Of a stretch of 64,000 nt of DNA, positions 37,132 through 46,921 are shown piece by piece. The translations under genes were made by a program, and so were the position numbers. Every line of letters starts with the position of its first letter. Position 1 is the stretch's first letter. Source of the stretch: Nocardia arthritidis (GTDB lineage: Bacteria > Actinomycetota > Actinomycetes > Mycobacteriales > Mycobacteriaceae); assembly GCF_011801145.1 (NCBI RefSeq), contig NZ_CP046172.1:4278001-4342000 (forward strand), in the 5' to 3' direction. Below the pieces are notes generated by a model that was not told where the DNA came from, made no database searches, and saw only the letters and a list, made by a program, of their open reading frames with translations.

Positions 37132-37371
37132 ATGCCAGAGCCGCTGACCTATGACCGGCTTCGCGCCGATATCGCCGAGCTGCTGTACCTGGAACCCGAG
37201 GAGCTCGCCGCCACCGACGATCTGTTCGACGCCGGGCTGGATTCGGTTCGGCTGGTCGGCCTCGTCGAACGCTGGAAAACGCACGGCGCGGCGGTGAGTT
37301 TCGCCGATCTGGCCGAGCGGCCGACGCTGGACGGCTGGTGGGCGCTGCTCGCGCCGCACCAGGACGCGTGA
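37132..37371 (+). CDS. Acyl carrier protein (ScoB/Rv0100-like)
   Basis: A 79-residue freestanding carrier protein. The phosphopantetheine attachment Ser is in DAGLDSVRLVGLVE. It follows the FadD10-like gene by five bases and its TGA overlaps the ATG of the NRPS gene. In the known pathway the acyl chain stays on this ACP until the isonitrile acid is transferred to the NRPS condensation domain. Confidence 0.9.
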   Translation: MPEPLTYDRLRADIAELLYLEPEELAATDDLFDAGLDSVRLVGLVERWKTHGAAVSFADLAERPTLDGWWALLAPHQDA

Positions 37372-39134
37372 TGGTCGATTTCTGGCCACTGACCTCGGCG
37401 CAACAGGGTGTCTGGCTCGGGCAGCAGCTCGCGCCCGAGTCGCCACAGTTCAATATCGCCGAGTACGTTGATATTTCGGGTCCGGTCGAGATTTCCGTAC
37501 TCGTCGCATGCATCGAGACCGCCGTGGCGGAGGCCTCGGCGCTGCATGTTCGATTCGTGGAATCCGGTCAGGTACGGACCGCGGTTACCGCCGAGGTGGC
37601 GGTGATCGATCTGCTGGACGAGGCCGATCCGGTGGCGGCCGCGCGATCGTGGATGCTGCGCGACGTCGCGGTACCACGGTCGTTGACCGGTGGTGATCTG
37701 TTCGCGCACAGGGTGTTTCGGGTAGGTGACCGGCGGATCCTCTGGTACCACCGGGCACATCACATCCTGCTCGACGGATACGGGATGGCGTTGCTCACCG
37801 GGCGGGTGGCCGAACTCTACCGCGCCGCCGTCGACGGGCTGCCGACTCCGCCGACCACATTCGGTGACTGGTCGGCGGTGATCGCGGCGGATCGCGCATA
37901 CGCCGCCTCGGCGGATCGCGAACGGGACCGGGCGTTCTGGCTGGACCAGCTCGCGGACCGGCCCGCACCCGTCACACTGTCCGGCGCGGCCCGCGCCACC
38001 GCGCCCGCGAGCCCGGTGCGGGCGAACGCGGTGCTGCCGCCGGATATCGTCGCGGGCCTCCATGCGACGGCACGGGCGGCGCGGACGAACTGGACCGAGG
38101 TGCTGATCGCCGCCGTCGCGGGATATCTGCACCGGATGACCGGAGCCGCACAGGTGTGTCTCGCGCTGCCGGTGATGCTGCGCACCGGCACGCCCGCGCT
38201 ACGCGTTCCGTGCATGACGCTCAACGGAATTCCGCTGTGGATCGAATTCGGCGACGATCCGGCGCTGATCGACGTGACGGTCCGGGTGGCGCGGCAACTG
38301 GTGCGGGGAAGGCGGCATCACCGCTACCGCGCCGAGGACCTGCGCCGCGACCTCGGGCTGGTCGGTACCGACCGGGCCATGTACGGGCCGTCGGTGAACC
38401 TCATGCTCTTCGACTACGATCTGCGAATTCCGATGTGCGACAGCGTGGTTCACAATATTTCCGCGGGCATGATCGACGATCTCGTATTCAACCTGTACGA
38501 CCGTGCCGACGGTGCGGATCCGATGCTCTACCTCGATGGTCACCCCGCCGTCTACTCGTCCGAGACCCTGAATACCCACCTGCGGCGGTTCCTGCATTTC
38601 CTCCGGGCGGTACTGGAGTTGCCCGGGGTTCCGGTGCGAGATGCCGACCTCCTACTGCCAGGCGAGCGAGAAACGTTGCGGGCGTGGGAAACCGGCCCTG
38701 TTCGCAATTGGCCGGAACGGAATCTGCGCGACCTTTTCGTCGAAGCCATCGATCGAGCACCACAGGCGTCCGCCGGGGCGGAGGACACCAACACGACGGA
38801 TCCTCACGACGGTTCCCGCGGTGGAAGCGACGACAGCCGCACGATGCGAGCTCTGGCGTCGGCGGCGATGAGTCCCGTCATCGTGCCGGATTCGACCCGG
38901 ACCGAGCGGGATTGCCGGGGCGGCGTCGGACAATTATCGCGACTTCCGGGTCCGGCCGGGGCCAACGCCGCCGGTATGCGGGCCTTTGCGGGCGGCGACT
39001 CCGCTCAGGTGGCGAAGCCAGTCGATCCCGGGGGCGTACGGCCGCTCGGCGCGCCAGTGTGCGGGACCGTTGTACCGGACGTGGCGCACTGCGGGTTGCT
39101 GTTGGGGACTTGGGTTCTCGGATCGCCGCGATAG
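37371..39134 (+). CDS. NRPS condensation domain and start of adenylation domain
   Basis: A 587-residue frame. Residues 1-440 form a condensation domain with the active motif HHILLDG at 130-136 ([13 protein letters not shown]). It then enters the adenylation domain ([18 protein letters not shown] near residue 455-470). After base 38774 the frame reads about 280 bases of low-similarity sequence and stops at 39134, while the remaining adenylation domain continues in another frame (see next entry). In Rv0101 and ScoA these parts are one protein. The gene is therefore split by an insertion, a frameshift or a sequence error. The C domain would join the isonitrile acyl chain to the amino acid. Confidence 0.75.
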   Translation: MVDFWPLTSAQQGVWLGQQLAPESPQFNIAEYVDISGPVEISVLVACIETAVAEASALHVRFVESGQVRTAVTAEVAVIDLLDEADPVAAARSWMLRDVAVPRSLTGGDLFAHRVFRVGDRRILWYHRAHHILLDGYGMALLTGRVAELYRAAVDGLPTPPTTFGDWSAVIAADRAYAASADRERDRAFWLDQLADRPAPVTLSGAARATAPASPVRANAVLPPDIVAGLHATARAARTNWTEVLIAAVAGYLHRMTGAAQVCLALPVMLRTGTPALRVPCMTLNGIPLWIEFGDDPALIDVTVRVARQLVRGRRHHRYRAEDLRRDLGLVGTDRAMYGPSVNLMLFDYDLRIPMCDSVVHNISAGMIDDLVFNLYDRADGADPMLYLDGHPAVYSSETLNTHLRRFLHFLRAVLELPGVPVRDADLLLPGERETLRAWETGPVRNWPERNLRDLFVEAIDRAPQASAGAEDTNTTDPHDGSRGGSDDSRTMRALASAAMSPVIVPDSTRTERDCRGGVGQLSRLPGPAGANAAGMRAFAGGDSAQVAKPVDPGGVRPLGAPVCGTVVPDVAHCGLLLGTWVLGSPR

Positions 39135-41965
39135 CCGGTGTGCTCGAGGAGTTCGGTGCGCGCCCCGGGCAGGTGGTGGGTGTTCTGTTGCCGCGCACGG
39201 CGGACGCGATCGCGGCTGTGTTCGCGGTGCTGGAACGCGGCGCGGCGTATCTGCCACTCGATCCGGGGCAGCCGGATGCGCGTCTGGCGGCGCTGCTCGA
39301 TGGCATCGAGCTGGGCGAACTCGGTCTTGCCGCCCTGATCACCACGGCGACTATGTCTTCGCGGATTCCGGATCGGTTCAGTGACCGGCTCGTTGTGCTG
39401 GACCATCTCGGTGCCGGTTCGTCGCCGAAACACACCCCGCTTATCCGATCGGATGACCCGGCCTGGCTGGTGCACACCTCCGGCACCACCGGAACACCGA
39501 AAGCCGTTGTGATAAGCCATGATTCGGTTGTAAACCTCTTCCACCACCATCGCACGACGATGATCGAGCGTGCAGGGCGCGGGCGGCGGATGCGGGCCGC
39601 GTTGACGGCGTCGCTCTCGTTCGACACGGCATGGGAGGGCCTGTTCTGGCTGCTGGCCGGGCACGAACTGCACCTGATCGATGACGACTTGCGCCGCGAT
39701 CCGGAGCGTCTGGTCCAGTACATCCGGCGCGAACGGATCGACTTCCTCGATATCACACCGACTTTCGCGCGCGAGCTGCTGAACGCCGGATTGTTGGACG
39801 GACCGCATCGCCCGGGAATTGTCGCGCTGGGCGGTGAGGCGGCCGATCCCGAGCTGTGGCGGGCGCTTCGGGCCGAACCCGATGTGCTGGCCTACAACCT
39901 TTACGGTCCGACGGAGTGCACCGTCGATGCCACGTGGTGTCCGCTCGCGGACCGGCCCGAACCGTCCATCGGCACTCCGGTGACGAACGGGCGCTGCCAT
40001 GTGCTGGATCGCCGGATGCGGCGGGTGCCGACGGGTGTCGTCGGTGAGCTGTACATCGGCGGTGCGCCGGTGGGGCTGGGATATCACGGCGACCGGGCGA
40101 GCACCGCGACCCGATATGTCGCCGATCCGTTCGGCGCGCACGGCGCGCGGTTGTATCGCACCGGCGATCTGGTGCGCTGGCATCCGGACGGTCACCTCGA
40201 ATACCTCGGCCGCGGCGACGACCAAATGTCGTTGCGCGGGTATCGAATCGAGGACGCCGAGGTAGCGGCCGCGCTCACCACCCATCCGGCCGTAGACGCG
40301 GCGGCCGTGCGGATCCACGACGAGATACTGGTCGGCTACGTGGTGGCCGCATCCGGCGCGGACCGGCCCGAACCCGCCGAGCTCCGCGTGCATGCGGCCG
40401 AGCGGCTGCCCGACTACATGGTGCCGTCGGCGTTCGTATATCTGGATCGATTGCCGCACAACGCCAATGGCAAGCTCGACCGGGCCGCCCTCGCACCGCC
40501 GCCCGCGTCGGCGACGGGATCGCGGCCCGCCCGCACCGAGACCGAGCGCACCCTCGCCGGGCTGTTCGCGGCCGCACTCGACCGCGCCGAGGTCGGCATC
40601 GACGACGACTTCTTCGCGCTCGGCGGGCATTCGCTGCGCGCCGCCCGCGTCCTGACCGGGATCCGCGAAAACTTCGGTGTGCGCTGGGATCTGCGTGCGC
40701 TCTTCGACTCTCCGACCGTCGCCGGGCTCGCCGAGCGGTTGGCTACCGGAACGGAAAGCGAATCATCCAGGGCGGGAATAGATCTGGAGAGCGAAGTGCT
40801 TCTCGACGAAGCGATCCGGCCCGTCGCCGCACCCGGACGGCCGCGCACGGTGCTGCTGACCGGTGCGACGGGCTTCCTGGGCAGCTTCCTGCTGGATGAA
40901 TTGCTGCGGAGCACCGAACTTTCCATCCACTGCCTGGTCCGCGCCGACAACGATGCCGCGGCACTGGACCGGATACGTGCGGCCCGGCGCGAATACGGAC
41001 TCGACACCATCGAATTCGATTCCCGGGTCACCGCCGTCGCGGGCGATCTCGCGCAACCTCGGCTGGGTCTTCCGGCCGAACGGTTCCTGGAACTCGCCGA
41101 CGATGTGGACGTCATCCTGCACAACGGCGCCCGGGTACACCACTTCGAACCGTACGCGCGCCTGCGCCCGGCGAATGTGCAAGGCACCGAATGGATTCTG
41201 CGGTTGGCGACGACGGGCATCGGTAAATCGGTGCACTTCGTCTCCTCTGCCGATACCGCCTATGCCGTGTCGGACAACCCGCCCATCCTTCGCGAGGACC
41301 ACCGTGCGCCCGCGAACGCGTTGCCGCCCAACGGATATATCGCGAGCAAGTGGGTTTCGGAGGGTCTGGTGCTGGCGGCGGGGGAGCGGGGCATACCCGT
41401 CGCGGTCTATCGTCCGGGCCGGATCGGCGGCCATTCCGGCACGGGTGTCATCGGACCCGACGATGCGTTCTGGAGCCTGATCAGGGCGATGGTCCTGAGC
41501 GGTTCGGTGCCTGCGGAAATGACCGAGACGGCCACGATTGACCTGTCCCCGGTGGACTGGGTTGCCGCGGTGGTTGTCCGGCTCATGGTCGAAAAATCCG
41601 GCCGCACATACCATTTGACCGGCCAGAACGAAATTCCGTTCGCCGGGCTCATCCGGCTGCTCGACGCCGAGGACATCCCGTTGCGTCCGGAACCGTTGTC
41701 CGACTGGCTGGCCCGGCTGCGCGAGCTCGCCGAAATATCCGGCGACCGTGGCGATCACGCGCCCGCCATCGCGCTGGCCCACGCCGCGCACCTGACCGCG
41801 CCCGTCGATCCGGTGCGCTACGCCCGAGACAACACCATGGCCGCGCTGGCCGACGCGCCGATCGCGCAACCCGATCCGCGTTCCGCCCTGGCCGCCACGA
41901 TTTCCCACCTACTGCGCACCGGATTCCTCCCGGTGCCCGCTCAACCCAGGAGAGGTCGACGATGA
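39059..41965 (+). CDS. NRPS adenylation-thiolation-reductase part (Nrp/ScoA-like)
   Basis: A 968-residue frame if the GTG at 39059 is the start. Adenylation motifs are [36 protein letters not shown] and the Lys in [11 protein letters not shown]. The carrier Ser is S525 in GGHSLRAA. From about residue 598 a thioester reductase domain follows ([18 protein letters not shown]) with the catalytic Y760 and K764 (YIASKWVSE), so the product leaves as an aldehyde or alcohol. Only one module is present, as in Streptomyces ScoA and unlike the two-module Rv0101. The start is uncertain, since the first adenylation residues lie in the previous frame. The stop overlaps the transporter gene by four bases. 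Confidence 0.78.
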   Translation: MRDRCTGRGALRVAVGDLGSRIAAIAGVLEEFGARPGQVVGVLLPRTADAIAAVFAVLERGAAYLPLDPGQPDARLAALLDGIELGELGLAALITTATMSSRIPDRFSDRLVVLDHLGAGSSPKHTPLIRSDDPAWLVHTSGTTGTPKAVVISHDSVVNLFHHHRTTMIERAGRGRRMRAALTASLSFDTAWEGLFWLLAGHELHLIDDDLRRDPERLVQYIRRERIDFLDITPTFARELLNAGLLDGPHRPGIVALGGEAADPELWRALRAEPDVLAYNLYGPTECTVDATWCPLADRPEPSIGTPVTNGRCHVLDRRMRRVPTGVVGELYIGGAPVGLGYHGDRASTATRYVADPFGAHGARLYRTGDLVRWHPDGHLEYLGRGDDQMSLRGYRIEDAEVAAALTTHPAVDAAAVRIHDEILVGYVVAASGADRPEPAELRVHAAERLPDYMVPSAFVYLDRLPHNANGKLDRAALAPPPASATGSRPARTETERTLAGLFAAALDRAEVGIDDDFFALGGHSLRAARVLTGIRENFGVRWDLRALFDSPTVAGLAERLATGTESESSRAGIDLESEVLLDEAIRPVAAPGRPRTVLLTGATGFLGSFLLDELLRSTELSIHCLVRADNDAAALDRIRAARREYGLDTIEFDSRVTAVAGDLAQPRLGLPAERFLELADDVDVILHNGARVHHFEPYARLRPANVQGTEWILRLATTGIGKSVHFVSSADTAYAVSDNPPILREDHRAPANALPPNGYIASKWVSEGLVLAAGERGIPVAVYRPGRIGGHSGTGVIGPDDAFWSLIRAMVLSGSVPAEMTETATIDLSPVDWVAAVVVRLMVEKSGRTYHLTGQNEIPFAGLIRLLDAEDIPLRPEPLSDWLARLRELAEISGDRGDHAPAIALAHAAHLTAPVDPVRYARDNTMAALADAPIAQPDPRSALAATISHLLRTGFLPVPAQPRRGRR

Positions 41966-43011
41966 ACCGTGCCGGTGTGCTGGCCATGGCGCTCGGCGTG
42001 CTCGCCGTGGCCGGATGTTCCACCACGGTGCCCGAATCCAGTTCGGCCGCAAGGACTTCCGTCGCGGCGACCGAGGGCGCGACGCACTATCCGCTGACGC
42101 TGGACAACTGCGGCAGGACATACACGTTCAATCGGGCGCCCGAACGGGTGGTCGTGATGAACGGCGGCTCGATCGGTGAGGTGTCCACGCTGGTCGCCCT
42201 CGGCGTCGGCGACCGGGTGGTGGCGAATGCGCAATCGTACGGCGTCTCCGATGTGCCGGGCCGGGCCGCCGTCATCGACGCGCTGCCGACGGGCGGCTTC
42301 AAACCCGACAATCTGCAAGACATTCCGCGCGAGGCCATGCTGAGTCAGCACCCGGATCTGGTGATTTCCACCGGCGGTGGCGGCTTCTCCGCCGACCTCG
42401 GCTACGCCACCCGCGACCAGTTGGCCGCCGCCGGCGCGAATACCTATGTGCCGCAGTCGAACTGCGGTGTCACCGGCGCGGTGACCGGAATCCCGACCGT
42501 TGAGGACAGCTATGCCATGCTGCGGGATTTCGGCGCGATCTTCGATACACCAGGTAAGGCGGACCGCTTGATCGCCGAATCCCGCCGCGCCATCGCCGAG
42601 ATCGTGGCGAAGGTGGCGGGGCAGCCGAAAAAGAATGTGCTGCTGGTGTTTCCGGATATGGGCATGGGCGATTCGTCCGACTTCTCGGCCATCGCCGCCG
42701 GCGGCATCTGGAACGACATCATCGAGAAGGCCGGTGCGGTGAACCCGTTCAACCGCACGGACGGAACGACTTTCGTCACCGTCAGCAAGGAGCAGCTGGC
42801 GGTGACGCCGATCGACGGGCTGATCGTGGTGAACTACCGCAGCCGCGATATCGATGCCGCCGCCAAACGGATACTGGATCAGTTCCCGCAGTGGGCCGCC
42901 GCCAAGTCGAACAACTACACGGTGCTCGCGGATTCGATCTACCTGGGCCCGAGTAACGATATCGCCGTCGACCGGATCGCCAGGCTCGTGCACCCGGATC
43001 GGTTCCGGTGA
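41962..43011 (+). CDS. Metallophore-binding lipoprotein (FecB/FepB family)
   Basis: A 349-residue class III solute-binding protein. The lipobox LAVAGC ends at C19, so the protein is anchored to the outer face of the membrane. The FepB-like core follows: [30 protein letters not shown] and later [12 protein letters not shown]. It starts inside the last codon of the NRPS gene (ATGA), which ties its translation to the biosynthetic operon. The likely cargo is the metal complex of the isonitrile lipopeptide. Iron siderophore uptake is the main alternative. Confidence 0.84.
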   Translation: MNRAGVLAMALGVLAVAGCSTTVPESSSAARTSVAATEGATHYPLTLDNCGRTYTFNRAPERVVVMNGGSIGEVSTLVALGVGDRVVANAQSYGVSDVPGRAAVIDALPTGGFKPDNLQDIPREAMLSQHPDLVISTGGGGFSADLGYATRDQLAAAGANTYVPQSNCGVTGAVTGIPTVEDSYAMLRDFGAIFDTPGKADRLIAESRRAIAEIVAKVAGQPKKNVLLVFPDMGMGDSSDFSAIAAGGIWNDIIEKAGAVNPFNRTDGTTFVTVSKEQLAVTPIDGLIVVNYRSRDIDAAAKRILDQFPQWAAAKSNNYTVLADSIYLGPSNDIAVDRIARLVHPDRFR

Positions 43012-44051
43012 GCCGTGCCGGGCGGCCGCCGCTGGCGCGAATACCGTTGCCGGTGGCGATCGCCGGATCCGCGGTTCTCCTGCTCGCGGTCGCGGCGGTG
43101 GCGGTCTGCGTGGGCTCGGCCACGGTGTCACTGGCCGACACCGGGCGCGTGCTCATCGCGCATTTGTCCGGCCGCACACCGGATCTGGGGTTCACCGTCG
43201 ATCAGATCGTGTGGAACTACCGGCTGCCGCGGGTCGTACTCGCCGCGCTGTGCGGTGCGGGACTGTCCGTATCCGGTGTGATTCTGCAAGCGCTGGTGAA
43301 CAATTCGCTGGCCGACCCCTATGTGCTCGGCGCATCCTCCGGCGCATCGCTCGGCGCGGTGCTGGTGATCGTCGCGGCAGGCGGCGGCATCGGCGGTATC
43401 GGCGTCTCGATGGGTGCGTTTCTCGGCGCGATGGCGGCCGTCGCGGTCGTCTTCCTACTCGGGCAGCAGCGCGGCACGCTGGTGCCTGCCCGGCTGGTGC
43501 TCGCCGGTGTCGCCATCGGCTATCTGCTGCTCGCGGCGACCAACTATCTGCAGCTGCGGGCTACGCCGAACGAGCTGCGCTCGGTGATGTTCTGGACGAT
43601 GGGCAGCGTCGCGGGCGCCAGCTGGCAGCGGCTCGGCCCGGTGACCGCCGTCGTGCTGCTCACCCTCGCCGTCGTGCTCGCCTTCGGCAGGCGGCTGAAC
43701 GCTCTGGTCACCGGCGACGATCAGGCCACGGCGCTCGGCGTCGACGTGCGCGCGCTGCGGATCACGCTGCTGGTGCTGACCTCGTTGCTGACCGGCGCGC
43801 TGATCGCCGTCGCGGGCGGAATCGGCTTCGTCGGCTTGATGATTCCACATCTGGTGCGGCTCGCGTTCGGGTCCGACCACCGCAGGGTGCTGCCGCTGTG
43901 CACACTGCTCGGTGCGGCGTATCTGGTTGCGGTGGACCTGCTTTCACGCATCGCCGACCCGCCGAACGAACTGCCCATCGGTATTTTCACCGCCGCCTTC
44001 GGCGCGCCGTTCTTTCTCTGGCTGTTGCGCCGAAACGGGAGCTCAGCATGA
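43008..44051 (+). CDS. FecCD-family metallophore ABC permease
   Basis: A 347-residue permease with about 9-10 transmembrane helices, including YRLPRVVLAALCGAGLSVSG, SLADPYVLGASSGASLGAV and GGIGFVGLMIPHLVRLAFG, the family's signature that touches the ATPase. It starts with GTG overlapping the binding protein stop. A single permease gene suggests it forms a homodimer, as in BtuC. It works with the lipoprotein and the ATPase as an importer. Confidence 0.9.
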   Translation: MSRAGRPPLARIPLPVAIAGSAVLLLAVAAVAVCVGSATVSLADTGRVLIAHLSGRTPDLGFTVDQIVWNYRLPRVVLAALCGAGLSVSGVILQALVNNSLADPYVLGASSGASLGAVLVIVAAGGGIGGIGVSMGAFLGAMAAVAVVFLLGQQRGTLVPARLVLAGVAIGYLLLAATNYLQLRATPNELRSVMFWTMGSVAGASWQRLGPVTAVVLLTLAVVLAFGRRLNALVTGDDQATALGVDVRALRITLLVLTSLLTGALIAVAGGIGFVGLMIPHLVRLAFGSDHRRVLPLCTLLGAAYLVAVDLLSRIADPPNELPIGIFTAAFGAPFFLWLLRRNGSSA

Positions 44052-44836
44052 CCCAGGCCGAATTATCGGTCACCGGAGTGAGTGTCGGCTTCGGTGACAC
44101 CGCCGCACTGGACGCGGTGACCCTGCATGCGCCGCCCGGTGCGCTCGTCGGCGTCATCGGCCCCAACGGCAGCGGGAAGACCACGCTGCTGCGCACGATC
44201 TACCGGTCGCTGCGTCCCGACAGCGGCGCGGTGCTGGTGGACGGCAAGGACATCGCCGCGATCTCGATCAGGGCCGCGGCCCGCACCACCGCGGCCGTGC
44301 TCCAGAACGGCGCGGGCACACCGGAATTGACCGTGCCGGAAATGGTCGCGCTCGGCCGCAATCCGCATCACGGACTGTTCGGCCGCGACAGCGCGGCCGA
44401 CCGCGCGGCCGTGGACGACGCCATGCTGCGCACCGGTGTCGCCGCGTATGCCGACCGGACCATCGGTTCCCTGTCCGGCGGCGAACGCCAAAGGGTGCTG
44501 CTGGCAAGGGCGCTGGCGCAGCAGCCGAGCCTGCTCGTACTCGACGAGCTGACGAACCACCTGGACGTCCGCGCCCGATTCGAACTGCTGGATCTGGTGC
44601 GGGCCACCGGTATCACCACCCTCGCGGTGCTGCACGAACTCGACCTCGCCATCCGCTACTGCGACCGGCTCGTAGTCCTGGATCGCGGGAAAGTCGTCTC
44701 CGCAGGGCAGGTGCTGGACGTCGTCACGCCGGAGCTGCTCCGAAATGTCTTCGGCATCACCGCGACCGCCGACCGCCACCCCGACGGCATCATCCGATTG
44801 CATTACGCCGCAAACCCTTTGGCCGCGCCGGAATAA
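44048..44836 (+). CDS. Metallophore ABC transporter ATPase
   Basis: A 262-residue FepC-like ATP-binding protein. Walker A is GPNGSGKTT (38-46), the signature is LSGGERQRVLLARAL, Walker B LLVLDEL with TNHLDVRAR, and the switch His in HELDLA. It overlaps the permease by four bases and ends the 10.6-kb operon that starts at 34186. No transmembrane helix is present. Confidence 0.92.
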   Translation: MTQAELSVTGVSVGFGDTAALDAVTLHAPPGALVGVIGPNGSGKTTLLRTIYRSLRPDSGAVLVDGKDIAAISIRAAARTTAAVLQNGAGTPELTVPEMVALGRNPHHGLFGRDSAADRAAVDDAMLRTGVAAYADRTIGSLSGGERQRVLLARALAQQPSLLVLDELTNHLDVRARFELLDLVRATGITTLAVLHELDLAIRYCDRLVVLDRGKVVSAGQVLDVVTPELLRNVFGITATADRHPDGIIRLHYAANPLAAPE

Positions 44837-44841
44837 CCGGA

Positions 44842-45124
44842 TCAGGATGTCGGCACGGCCATCAACGTCGCCTGCATGAGCGCGATGGTCCGCGTGCTGT
44901 CGTCGGCCACCACCTCGGCGGTACAGACGGTCAGGTTGCGCCCGGACCGCACCACCGTCGCCGTTGCCCGGAAATACTGCCCGACAGCGGGACTCATCAA
45001 ATTGACCTTGAATTCGACCGTGAGGATATCGCGATCGGGCGGCTGCAACGACATGGCCGCGTAACCGCATGCGGAATCGGCGAGCGTGGTGATGGCCCCG
45101 GCGTGCACGAACCCGTTCTGCTGG
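44842..45124 (-). pseudogene. 5'-truncated PaaI/YdiI-type thioesterase
   Basis: The frame holds the C-terminal hotdog core of a PaaI-type acyl-CoA thioesterase: QNGFVHAGAITTLADSACG, the LTVEFKVNLMSPA strand and the ending ALMQATLMAVP. The normal 40-60 N-terminal residues before QQNG are absent. Upstream in the same frame, to about 45273, the translation is unrelated, Arg/Ser-rich and without a good start signal. The break lies near 45124. It appears to be a remnant left by a deletion. A short functional protein is possible but unlikely. Confidence 0.55.
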
Positions 45125-45284
45125 GTCGACGGCGTCGCCGCTGTTCGATGAGCTGACGCTGCTGACCGGCGTCGGCATCGTAATGCTCTGACCTGGGCCG
45201 AATCGGGCTGCGGCAACGGGTCTCGGGCGCTTGCTACCCTCGATCCGGACGGATTGGTGAAAGGGCGGAACACTGAAGATCACC

Positions 45285-46262
45285 GTGCTCGGCGGCGGCG
45301 AGAGCAATGAGCGAGACGTTTCGGCGGCCTCGGCGGCTGCCGTCATCGAGGCATTGCGCGCCTCCGGCCATAATGTCACCGCGATCGATCCGGCGACTTG
45401 GCCTGCGCCCGCGCGGTTTTCGGCACAGGTGGGCCGAAATGCCCCGTCGGAGGCCGAGGGCGCGCGACTCGCGGCGGCCTTCCGGGCGAACCTGCGCGAC
45501 GAGGCGTTCTGGCGCGCCGTCGACGGCGAGGTGATCTTCCTTGCCCTGCACGGCGGTATGGGCGAGTCCGGTGAACTCAAGGCGGAGCTGGAATCCCGTG
45601 GCCTTGTCGGCACCGGCGCGTCGGCCGCGGTGATGGCGCGGTCCTGGGACAAGCAGGACACCGTCGCGGAGTTGGCGGCGGCGCAGGTGCGGGTTCCCCG
45701 GCGGCTGCGGCCGGAGACCGACGAGAACGGCGAGCTCAGCTGGCCCGAACCCACCGCGGGATGCATCGTCAAACCGGCGCTCGACGGGTCGAGTATCAAT
45801 GTGTTCAAATGCGCGACAGCAGACGAGATAGCCGTCGCGGTCAAGGAGATCGACGGCCCGGTGCTCGTCGAGGAGCTGCTGCCGGGCCCGGAGTTCACGG
45901 TGGGCGTTGTCGGTTCGCGGGTGCTGCCGCCGGTGCTGATCGAACCCGGCGAGGGCTGGTTCGGCTACGAACAGAAGTATCAGGCGGGTCGTTCGCGTGA
46001 AATATGCCCCGCGCCGATCGATGATGTCCTGCGCGACGAGTTGGTCGAGCTCGCGCGACGCTCGGTCGATGTGCTCGGCTTCGGCGCCGAATCCTATGCG
46101 CGGGTGGACATCATGCTGGACGCGGCGGGGCGGCCGTGCGTATTGGAGGTCAACTCGCTGCCGGGGTTGACCGGCACGAGCCTGCTGCCGTTGGCGGCGC
46201 GCGCCGCGGGATGGGATTTCCCCCGGCTGTGCGCCGAGATCGTCCGGCTCGCGACGGCCTGA
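45285..46262 (+). CDS. D-alanine-D-alanine ligase-like ATP-grasp protein
   Basis: A 325-residue ATP-grasp ligase resembling D-alanyl-D-alanine ligases. Signatures are LALHGGMGESGELKAELES, VKPALDGSSINVFKC, VEELLPGPEFTVGVV and VLEVNSLPGLTGTSLLP. The GTG at 45285 would cut the first beta strand; a CTG at 45273 (frame reading KITVLGGGE) keeps it and has a purine-rich AAGGGCGGA just upstream, so translation may start at CTG. The gene is convergent with the sigma gene. It could make a dipeptide for peptidoglycan or for a metabolite; it is unlikely to be the main Ddl, which is usually longer and found elsewhere. Confidence 0.75.
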   Translation: MLGGGESNERDVSAASAAAVIEALRASGHNVTAIDPATWPAPARFSAQVGRNAPSEAEGARLAAAFRANLRDEAFWRAVDGEVIFLALHGGMGESGELKAELESRGLVGTGASAAVMARSWDKQDTVAELAAAQVRVPRRLRPETDENGELSWPEPTAGCIVKPALDGSSINVFKCATADEIAVAVKEIDGPVLVEELLPGPEFTVGVVGSRVLPPVLIEPGEGWFGYEQKYQAGRSREICPAPIDDVLRDELVELARRSVDVLGFGAESYARVDIMLDAAGRPCVLEVNSLPGLTGTSLLPLAARAAGWDFPRLCAEIVRLATA

Positions 46263-46826
46263 TCAGCCGCTCTTGCGCTGCCCGCCGAATCGCGTTGCGG
46301 CGACGAGATCTTCGCGGGCCCGCGCGACGCGGGAGCGCACGGTGCCGACCGGGCAGCCGCATACGGCGGCGGCCTCGGCGTATGACAGTCCGAGAATCTG
46401 GGTGAGCACCAACGCTTCTCGGCGTTCCGGCGCCAAATCGTTGAGCAGCAAATTCAATTCGACGATATCGGCCGCACCGTCCCGGCGCGTGGTCTGCCGG
46501 TCGGCCGCGGCCACCCAGTCGACGCCGTCGGCGATCCGCGGCCGCGCCACCGCCATCCTCACCTGGTCGACCACCACCCGGCGGGCGATGGACAGCAGCC
46601 AGGTGCGCGCGCTGGCCCGGCCCTCGAACCGCTTGATGCTGCCGAGGGCGCGCAAATAGGTCTCCTGGGTGAGGTCGTCGGCGCGGCCGACCTCGGTGAG
46701 GTGGGCGAGCAGCCGCCAGACATCACCCTGGGTGGCTCGGATGAACGCTTCGAGGGCCCGGCGATCTCCGCGTGCCGCGGCGAGGGCGAGCCGAGTGGTG
46801 TTGTCGTCCTCGGCGGGCGTCGGCAT
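46263..46826 (-). CDS. sigC: SigC-like ECF RNA polymerase sigma factor
   Basis: A 187-residue ECF sigma factor. Region 2 contains RADDLTQETYLRALG and SARTWLLSIARRVVVD, and region 4 contains LVLTQILGLSYAEAAAVCGC and PVGTVRSRVARARED, which match my memory of the M. tuberculosis SigC sequence closely. It is divergent from a zinc-finger anti-sigma gene. In M. tuberculosis SigC has been connected with the nrp operon and ctpB, whose counterparts lie on either side here. No copy of the shared promoter is seen in front of this gene itself. Confidence 0.85.
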   Translation of the reverse strand: MPTPAEDDNTTRLALAAARGDRRALEAFIRATQGDVWRLLAHLTEVGRADDLTQETYLRALGSIKRFEGRASARTWLLSIARRVVVDQVRMAVARPRIADGVDWVAAADRQTTRRDGAADIVELNLLLNDLAPERREALVLTQILGLSYAEAAAVCGCPVGTVRSRVARAREDLVAATRFGGQRKSG

Positions 46827-46884
46827 GAGGACGACAATAACCGGTCACTCGACCATCTACGCAAACCGGTAGTAGTTCAACCGT

Positions 46885-46912
46885 CGGGAACTTCGGCGCA
46901 CCGGTAGCCGAC
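46885..46912 (+). promoter_or_regulatory. SigC-type promoter of anti-sigma/ctpB operon
   Basis: CGGGAACT (46885-46892), 16 bases, CGAC (46909-46912). The GTG start of the anti-sigma gene is 13 bases from the C of CGAC, the same distance as at the isonitrile operon. The gap also holds three copies of ACCGGT (46840, 46865, 46900), which could be regulator sites. Confidence 0.75.
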
Positions 46913-46921
46913 AATTCACAT

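Noticed and set aside
34186..44836. Iron siderophore cluster (NRPS plus FecBCD)
   Set aside because: TauD, FcoT, FadD10, ACP and NRPS in this order are specific to isonitrile lipopeptides, and no siderophore-type genes (salicylate, catechol, hydroxamate) are present. Iron as cargo is still possible for the importer.
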